DNA of 64,000 bases from assembly GCF_019112545.1 (NCBI RefSeq), contig NW_025064882.1, positions 2,162,971 to 2,226,970 of the forward strand, read 5' to 3'. The notes under the pieces were generated by a model, which was given only the letters and a program-made list of their open reading frames with translations, was not told where the DNA came from and did not search any database. This document shows, piece after piece, positions 56,271-64,000 of this stretch; position 1 is the first letter of the stretch; each line of letters starts with the position of its first letter. The position numbers were made by a program, and so were the translations under genes. Source of the DNA: Guyanagaster necrorhizus. Taxonomy: Eukaryota > Basidiomycota > Agaricomycetes > Agaricales > Physalacriaceae.

Positions 56271-58420
56271 ATGCCCACTGGCTCTCCCTTGCCATCACCC
56301 ATGGCCTTGAAGAGGTCCTCGCCGCAGCACTCGATGTTCAAGAAGCGGTCGTCGCAGTCACTGTCTCACATGGCCTCGGCGGCATCCTATCTATCTGCAC
56401 TGTCTCAAGCAGACGCTCGTGCACGAAACAGCAACGGGATGTCGCCTACATCGACACCGGCGTTGTCCTTGTCGTCGTCGGTCACCTCATCATCGGAAGA
56501 TACTGTACTCAACGAGGACGATGAACTCGACAATGGCGACGGTTTGGTTATTCCTACTCGTCCCCCCACGTCTGAACAGGTCTTCACGACCGTTCACTCT
56601 GAGTTTGGGCACTGCGCCAATGAGGAATATCGCTGTGTCTCCCAGCATACCCCCGGTACTATTATCCCCGGCCACGTCGAGCAGGATCCCCCATACTACA
56701 TCCTCCTTTCAACATACATTAGTTACCTCATTCTAATCTGTCTTGGTCACTTCCGCGATTTCTTTGGAAAACGTTTCAACCCATCCGCCTACCGACATTT
56801 GATGGCCCATGACGTGCGTGCCTATCTGACGACGAAATTTCCGCTTCTTGACTAACGCGTTTTACTCACAGGGATATGCCCCTCTGAACTCGGATTTTGA
56901 CTCCTTTTACACTCGTCGCCTGAAACTACGTATGGACGAGTGTTTCTCCCAGCCAATCACAGGTGTTGCAGGCCGTACTATACAGCTTCTTGACCGCTAC
57001 TCTCCCGATTACAATCATACCCAAATCCTCACCGGGACGCGTACCCGAGCGCTTAACATCTCTTCATACAATTACCTCGGCTTCGCACAGGCTCGGGGCG
57101 GCTGCGCCGATGTTGTGGAAGAGACCATCAAGCGATATGGCGTGACAACATGCGGTACGCGTCTGGAAGGTGGAACGAGCGAGTTGCACACATTTAGTGA
57201 GGCGCTCGTTGCTCAGTTTCTTGGAGTGGAAGATGCGTTAATCAGTTCCATGGGTTTTGCCACCAACTCGAATTATATTCCTGCTCTAGTCGGCAAGGGC
57301 TGCCTGATTATCTCCGACGAACTCAACCATGCCTCGATTCGCTTTGGTGTGCGTTTGAGTGGAGCAAGCGTGCGCACATTCAAGCATAATGATATGGCGA
57401 GCTTGGAATCACTTCTCAGGGAGGTCATTAGTCAAGGCCAACTCAAGACACACAGGCCCTGGAAGAAGATCTTACTTATCGTGGAAGGCCTGTACAGCAT
57501 GGAAGGGACTTTTGTCAACCTTCCTGCCATAATGGAGTTGAAGCGAAAATACAAGGTCTGTGCTTCATAGACGTTATCTCGAGGACTCCATTACTCATGT
57601 CTTATTCGTATAGTTTTATCTGTTTATTGATGAAGCACACTCTGTGGGCGCTCTTGGTCCTCATGGTCGTGGTGTGGCAGATTACTTCAATGTCGACCCT
57701 CGCTCTATTGACATATTGATGGGTACATTCACAAAATCATTTGGCGCCGCAGGTGGGTACATTGCCGGGAACAAAGCGCTCATTGACCGTCTTCGCCTCC
57801 GTGGCTATTCTGGAGCCTATGCCGAGGCCATGACCCCTCCAGTGCTAACCCAGATTATAGCCAGTATGGCTAGTATCATGGGTGTCAATTTGCCTCCACC
57901 ATCGACCTCTTCTCGACACGGAAGTGTTGGTCCTGCCGACGAAATATATCAATACCCTGGCCCCGTACCAGCAAGCTCACTTCCTTCATGGGTTACCCTC
58001 CCAACTGCATTGTCTTCTAGTGAAGAAGGGCGTGACCGGCTACGTCGTCTCACCTTTAATTCGCGATATTTCCATTCTGGACTGGTCAAACTCGGCTTTA
58101 TCACCTACGGCCATCCGTCCTCACCGGTTATTCCCCTTCTAGTGTTCAATCCCGGAAAAATGAACATGTTCCATAGGATGATGAAGGATAGGAAAACTCC
58201 CATCATTGTGGTAGTTGTTGCATATCCGGCAACTCCCCTGGTCACGAGTCGTGTTAGGTTCTGCGTGAGCGCGGCACATACAAAGGAAGACATTGATTGT
58301 ATCCTACGGGCATGTGATGAGGTCGGTGATATCCTCGACTTGAAACATGGAATCCCCAAATCGGAGAGGTGGGCTATCGAGGATATTGTTGGTAGGGCCG
58401 TTGAGTTGGCTAACGCATGA
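56271..58420 (+). CDS. LCB2: serine palmitoyltransferase subunit 2, LCB2
   Basis: Pyridoxal-phosphate enzyme of the alpha-oxoamine synthase family; with LCB1 it condenses serine and palmitoyl-CoA, the first step of sphingolipid synthesis at the ER. Exons 56271-56813, 56872-57555 and 57614-58420 give 677 residues. The first 110 residues are Ser-rich and disordered, unusually long. The ER anchor is YYILLSTYISYLILICLGHF. The enzyme core includes NYLGFA, the CGTRLEGGTSELH substrate loop, FVNLPAIMELKRKYK, FIDEAHSVGALGPHGRG, and the PLP lysine in GTFTKSFGAAGGYIAG. A Ser/Pro-rich insert of about 40 residues follows ASIMGVNL. The end is VGRAVELANA at 58420. Intact. Confidence 0.95.
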
Positions 58421-58698
58421 ACTTTTACACGGATGGCATGAACTCAGTAATCTGTGTTACATAGATGGGTGAATGCTGGAATGACTGATGACTTTCTATT
58501 TTCAATACTTTATTTTCATGTCGAGTATTTAATGAATCTATCTGTGTCTTCTGTACCCCCCAGCTGAGTTGTGTGTATCCTGAAAGTAAATATGTAAGTA
58601 AAATAATAAATCTTTCGAGATAGGATCAAAGATCCGAAGAGCGACAGGCCTTTCCGGACTCCGCTCGACATTGACCTCCACGTCCTTGAGACACCGCT

Positions 58699-61096
58699 AT
58701 GGACGAGGAAGAAACACAAATGCAATTTTTATCTGCCATGATGGGCAGCGACTTCAGCACCGAAGTTGCGCGTCGCGTTCTTCGAAAACACAATGGCAGT
58801 GCAGAGAAGGCAGCCGAAGCTTTACTCGCAGGCGACAATGGCGAGGACGATGCGGTGGTTTCTATCCACACAACGGGTACCACCCAGCCCGCTGTCATAG
58901 ACCTCACGAGTGACGACTCTGAGGAAGTGAATCGTGCCATTCGCATGTCTCTGAACGAGGACGAGTCGCCACCGCCGAAGTTTGGCCCGAGCAATCGTGC
59001 CCCAGATCCAGCTTGGCAAGTCGTAGCGTCGAATGTGAGGAGTCCTTTGCTTCCTATCTGATGATTGACGATGAATATATGTGTAGGTATCTACCTCCAA
59101 CGACGCCCAGATGGAACAGGCCATTCAAAACAGCTTGGAAGACTTTGCAGTGGAAGACGACGACCACCCATCTGTTGAGCTGGCTGTACGAGAGGGTGGA
59201 AGGTATGTGTATGCATGCAGTCCTTCCAGATGCTCATCGCCTTACAGGCCCGTGGCAATTCGACCAGAAATATCGAATCTGGCGTATGCTGCATTGGTCA
59301 GTTCGCGATACCTGCGTAAGGTTACGCTCATGGAATATTTCAGATCCTACAAGCACTGTACTATGTTCCCCAAATACGACGAAAGGTGTCCGAAGTCAAC
59401 CTTGACTCGCCGCTGCTGCAAGAGTATCCTGTTGGTAGGGAATTCCTCTGCTCTTGCTCCATATAACTGAAATCGGGGTGCAGAACGGGAAGCACTGAGG
59501 TTACTCCGGGATATGTTCGTGCACCAGGATCTCGCGCAGCTATCTATCATTCTCGATCAAGAAGTCTTACAAGCCTTCCGGGCGCAGCCTATCCATGAGA
59601 CTCAGAAAATCTGCGAATACTCGCTCAGTACGTCCGTCGTTTCTGCGCAGTGCATTGCTGACTTTATTATTAAAGGATTCTACGGCGAAGTCATGGGCGT
59701 TCTAACGCACTATATGAGAGCCGAGGATCCAGAGTAGGCTTCAGCTTCTTATTGCAAGTAGTCTGAGGCGTATCCACCTACAGAGGAGTTCCTTTGGGTG
59801 CTTTGCAGTCTGGAACGGTGCATATTGTCGACGGCAAACGCCACAACCAAACCCCGCATCACAAGAACGAAATCCTCACACCCGTATACGTGGAATATGG
59901 GTGGAACGATGTGCATGAGGATCTTGTACAGCGTCTGTCCCTGACTCTAATGCAAGAACTCAATGCACTCCAGTACAAGTACGAAGTGATCGTTGAACCG
60001 GCTCCGGAAGTGGTGGCGTTCGTTCTCAAAAACGAAGGGAAATGCTTATCTCCTCCGGCACTAACTTTTCCCAAGACGATATACATGGATCGGTTTTTGA
60101 ACGAAAGCACTGAGTTTGCGCATCAGAAGCAGCAAGAAGTGCGGGATATGCAAGAGGCTGTGAACAAGCTGTGGCAAAGCAAACAGGCACTGACGCAATT
60201 TAATGTATGTGTGGCTGACGTTCATTCTACTGTAATTGTGGCTGAAAACGAGGCTCTTGGACCTGAAGAACAAAGATACCCTGAAGGATCTAAGGACGAC
60301 ACTGTACTATTACGAAGAGGTGGCGCAGGCGAAAGATGATGATCCCGACCGACGTGCTCGTATTGACGCAATGGTTAGCAAACTGCGAAATTCGATTGGT
60401 GTTATTGAGAAGGAACTTGAAGGTTCGTTAGTTGAACGAATTTAAGGTGTCCAAGTCGACTCATGATGATGCCTGATAGTCATCGATATGGAGAGCACGA
60501 GGCTGTTAGAGGAGTCGCAGCGCGTACTTGACTGCCCAGAACTCAAGAACCACCCTGTAAGACAGACATTTCTTCTTTGGAGCTGACGGAATTTTGCCTC
60601 AATTCTATCTAGTACGATCTCCGCGCTGTTCTGATGCACGACGGACTGCCGGGGAGGAAGCATGTCTATTTATACGTGCAAGACGCGGGGGGGATTTGGT
60701 GGAAAACGGTGGATACCGTCGTGACTGAGGTGATGCGACATTTTAGCGGTTAGTTTCCCCAATTGCAAACTGATGGTTGTCAGGTACCGGAGGAGGATGT
60801 GTTTCGGGATACCACAGGAATGCTGCTCGGCGCTGGACCATACATGCTGCTCTACAGCCGCAGTTTATCCAAGGAGGAGCTCGAAGCGCCGGTACAATGG
60901 CCGAGGGAGAGCACGGTGCGTGGTGGATATTCCGTGAAGCCAAGACTGATATTGTAAATTTGTTCTGTCACAGGAGCTGACAGAGATGAATAACAAGACA
61001 TTTTTGGACTCTTTGCCACCTGAGATTGCGGCCAGGGCCCGACCGAGGACAGGGAGTAGCATTGATCATGGAGATATGATGGATACGACTGCATAG
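58699..61096 (+). CDS. UBA/UIM-domain USP-like protein, catalytic Cys absent
   Basis: About ten exons. The N-terminus is a UBA-like helix bundle (MDEEETQMQFLSAMMG; VARRVLRKHNGSAEKAAEAL). UIM-like helices follow: EEVNRAIRMSLNEDE and MEQAIQNSLEDF. The C-terminal part looks like a USP fold: ISNLAYAALILQALYYVPQI aligns with the Cys box, where the canonical Asn-Thr-Cys is Asn-Leu-Ala. The His-box side reads YDLRAVLMHDGLPGRKHVYL and ends GAGPYMLLYSR. In between are helical blocks such as TLKDLRTTLYYYEEVAQAK. This is a basidiomycete family I know to be present in several species; here it looks like a ubiquitin-binding pseudo-deubiquitinase. Stop TAG at 61094. Confidence 0.7.
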
Positions 61097-61479
61097 AGGA
61101 GGAATTTATGTTACGCAAACTGGTTAGCCTGGAATCGACGCCCGTGTCGTGGATTACACGCCACTCCTCGTAGACCTTGCAAGAAAAAACTGAATCCGTT
61201 GTGATGGATTTGCCCTGGATACGTGACAGAATTGCTGTGTGTATGTGATGGATCAGCTGAAAGGGCTCAGTGTCTTGGCAGATGAATCGTAAATTGCCAA
61301 ATGGGGAGGAGATGAAAGAAGAAGACCGCGCCATTTTTTTCTCCATTATTATCTCTTTCTTCCTTACGCCCATCTTGGTGTCCGTTCACCGTCCTTTTCT
61401 ACTTTGTCCTTCGCGGACCAAGCACATTCCTTTATATAAAAGCCTGTATTTCTTGACGACAGCCTTGCTCAGCCCCGCA
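61097..61479. other. LPMO promoter region
   Basis: About 380 bases. A consensus TATA element lies at 61433. No gene. Confidence 0.4.
61433..61442 (+). promoter_or_regulatory. TATA box of LPMO gene
   Basis: TATATAAAAG, 38 bases upstream of the ATG at 61480. A strong match, as is common for highly inducible secreted-enzyme genes. Confidence 0.55.
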
Positions 61480-62960
61480 ATGCCTTTCTTCAGCAAACGT
61501 TCTCTCTTTGCCGCCGTCGCCACTGCTCTTTTACCAGCGGTGCATGCCCATGGTCAGGTCAAGGGCGTCTTGGCCAACGGGGTGTATACGTCGGGTCCTA
61601 ATGTACGTGTTGGCGACACTGACAAACGCCCTATTCGACTGAAGTTTTTCATTTTGTAGATCTACTACGCCGCCGACTCGAAGAACGCCGGCACTCCTGT
61701 TCGTGTACAATATCAAGCCTCTGGAACGGCCTTTAACGTGCCTTCGCAATGGAGTGACAACTCGTAAGATGGCGCTCATTGGGATGATGGCGTTTGAGCT
61801 AATTTCGCGTTGTCAGGGCCATGGCTTGTGAAGGTGCCTCTGGCGCTCCCGTGTCCGTCAATATTACTGCTGGCAGTGTCCTCCGTATCTATTGGGCTGG
61901 TGCTACCGATGACCTGCTTGGCAAGGCTGGTGTTGGCGACACTGGAGGAACCGACTCTACCAACTACCCTTGGGTCCATGCGTGAGTCCTAGATTTGATT
62001 GAAATTATCTTGAGCGCGCTTATCTTGACACAGCATGGGTCCGATCGCCGACTACATTGCGACTTGCAATGGAGACTGCAGCTCCTTTGACGCGTCCACC
62101 GCCGGCTGGTCCTTGCTCGACAAGATGGGGATCGATTACAGCCAGACCATTTCTGACGATCTAAGGACGACGATGGCCAATAAGCCGGAAGAGTACTATC
62201 CGACTAGCGGAAGTGGGCTGTGGGCCATGGCCCAGCTTGGTGTGTCAATTTGTTTGACGTTTGGGGAGCAACTGGATGCTAACCTATGGATCAGTGGCAC
62301 AGGGTTCCTGGTGGGAGACGACTATCCCCGCTGAGCTCGAGGATGGGCAGTACATTGTAAGGAACGAGGTGAGGCAGTGAGTATGAGATGTGGACTAGTA
62401 CTGATTGTCGATGATAGATGACTGCCGTGCACAATCCCCTTAGCGATGGTGGTGACCGTCCCGGGCCGCAGATGTACATTGCCTGTGTGCAATTGAATGT
62501 AGAAGGTGGCGGGTCGCAGTCTCTGCCCGCCGGCACCCAGGCTGGATCGTAAGTCATCTAAGGTCGATCACGTATTGTTGATGCTGACTCCATCATTCGT
62601 AGCCTGTACTCAACGACAGGTGACTTTGCCAATTATAATATTTATGCCGGCGACGAGTGGACGGACCCCTTCCCAGACGTCTTGAGCTTTGCGTCGTCTT
62701 CTTCGTCATCTGCAATCACCTCTTCATCCTCCTCTTTTTCTGAGGCTTCTTCCTCGGAAACACCCGCTCAGACCTCCACCTCGTCTTCTGATGATTCTTA
62801 TTACGCCCCATCCACGACACTGACATCAACTGCCTCTGCAGAGACTGCCTCGAGCAGCAGCAACAGCTCTACTGGAGCCTGCCGCGAGCGCCGAAGCATC
62901 AAGAGGCGCATGGAGTCTCACAAGAATATGAAGAGGCAGTCCCTCTCCCACACGCACTAA
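61480..62960 (+). CDS. AA9-type lytic polysaccharide monooxygenase
   Basis: Secreted copper enzyme that oxidatively cleaves polysaccharides such as cellulose. The signal peptide MPFFSKRSLFAAVATALLPA ends in AVHA, leaving His as residue 1 of the mature HGQVKGVLANG, which forms the copper brace with the His in PWVHAMGPIADYIATC. The axial Tyr with its Gln partner is in GPQMYIACVQLNV, and the second-sphere His is in MTAVHNP. Six introns are placed in frame (after SGPN, DNS, VHA, AQL, RNE and AGS). A C-terminal tail of about 80 residues is almost pure Ser/Thr (SSSSSSAITSSSSS) and ends in a basic, Arg/Lys-rich segment without a CBM1 or a hydrophobic GPI-type end. Substrate is inferred from family. 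Confidence 0.85.
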
Positions 62961-64000
62961 ATTTCTTTTTGTTCTGATGACAGGTACCCATTGTGGTCTG
63001 GCGCATCTCTGATACCTCATTTTATTACTACCTTGTTCGCTGTGCGACAAGCCATCATATACAAGCATCTTTGTGAATTAGCATTTGCATATACCTCTCT
63101 GCTTTGAATGTATTATTCCGTCTGTTTTGTAAATAGCCCCACGGCCGCGGGATGTTATTGTTACCGACGCTGCATGTCCAGGGATACTTGTTACCGACGT
63201 CGCTTGTCAGGGGTCTCCTGGGTATCCAGGGACGGTCCCTCATATTGGACACGCTAAAATTGAGGAGCCAGGGCGGACAGTTCACCCATGGACTTCTGCG
63301 TGACGTCCTTGCCGTACAAGTATGGGGGTTATAACTTACCACCATCCGTAGGGTGCTCCTAGGCGAATCTCCTTAACTTTGGTTCTGTACTCACTCTGGT
63401 GACCAGTCTCAGTGGGGGAAGAGCGTAAAGTCGGATGGTACATGCGAGGCTTCTGATTCTGTACATAGGTCGACGCCCAGTGGAGTTTGGGCCAGGACAA
63501 TCCCCGCATATCGAGACCATTTTTCGTTATCACCGCCGAGCTTGAATGCAATAGTTCATACTACACATGCGTGCTACCCAGAGCCGACGGAGGATACATA
63601 CTAAACTCGCATCGTCATAAGGTATTTCATGTTCTCGAATTCTACGCTTTCTTCAGAACTATACTAAGTAGCAGGACCGTCAATAATGCTATGCTAATGC
63701 AAATTGTCTCCTAAACCCGACTCCGTCGATGTCGGTAGTGGTGGTGGCAGAACAATACGTATGCTGTCACTTCATACACTCATATCTATCCGAGTCCAAA
63801 CTGAAACCTGCTTGTCAGAACGGTCACTGACAACTGTATCTATCGCTTTCCGTTGTTATGACAACACTTGGATGTTACTACGCCTGATAGTGGATCTATC
63901 ATCTATCATATAGTCTCTTAGTCGCTGGTGCGATTTTGTCACAAAGTTTGTTTGTATGCAGAACCAAGACACGAGGTTCCAGGTTTTTTATACCCTGATT
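62961..64000. other. 3' flank, no gene seen
   Basis: About 1 kb. Short frames only on both strands. TTGTTACCGACG occurs twice, at 63158 and 63188, as a minor direct repeat. The window ends before any recognisable gene. Confidence 0.4.

Noticed and set aside
1..64000. Transposons, LTRs, CRISPR arrays, viral genes
   Set aside because: No reverse transcriptase, transposase or capsid-like frames, no long terminal or inverted repeats and no spaced repeat array were seen.

Overview
The window looks like nuclear DNA of a mushroom-forming basidiomycete (Agaricomycetes). Almost every gene is cut by short introns of about 40-60 nt with GT(A/G)NGT donors. Genes lie close together on both strands. The families are characteristic of that group: degenerate F-box/LRR proteins, an orphan seven-helix membrane protein, UstYa-type (DUF3328) oxidases, a macrophage-activating-glycoprotein-like secreted protein, an AA9 lytic polysaccharide monooxygenase and a UBA/UIM/USP-like protein. 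No rRNA, tRNA, CRISPR array, virus or intact transposable element was recognised. The genes below were assembled by hand from splice sites and reading frames; exon joins are predictions.

Layout. 0.5-5 kb: a type II membrane O-fucosyltransferase-like protein and CYP51 (ergosterol pathway). 6.4-13 kb: a con-6 gene with an in-frame stop, an unknown Ser-rich gene, a decayed F-box gene and an intact F-box gene. 13.9-25.6 kb: IML2/TTC39-like TPR protein, a secreted ricin-B plus MAG-type protein, an aldehyde dehydrogenase, a vWA-domain protein and a tail-anchored septin-like GTPase. 25.6-29.1 kb is gene-poor, with a probable CYSTM gene. 29.1-37.4 kb: arrestin-like protein, DJ-1/PfpI protein, F-box/LRR protein and the transcription elongation factor SPT5. 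37.9-45.4 kb: BRO1 (ESCRT) divergent from MIC10 (mitochondrial cristae), a small coiled-coil protein and UDP-glucose dehydrogenase. 47.5-52.1 kb: a co-directional block of UstYa-like oxidase, 7TM protein, alpha/beta hydrolase and second UstYa-like oxidase. 52.4-64 kb: TMA22/DENR, an unknown helical protein, serine palmitoyltransferase LCB2, a UBA/UIM/USP-like protein lacking the catalytic Cys, and an AA9 LPMO with a Ser-rich tail.

Most genes are unrelated housekeeping functions (sterol and sphingolipid synthesis, transcription elongation, translation initiation, endosomal sorting, mitochondrial inner membrane shaping). The best candidate for an undescribed system is the four-gene block at 47.5-52.1 kb. 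The most solid unusual observations are two GC-AG introns, both with GCAAGT donors (IML2 and MIC10), coding micro-exons of 13, 18 and 20 nt, the in-frame stop in con-6, the ricin-B/MAG architecture and the pseudo-USP.
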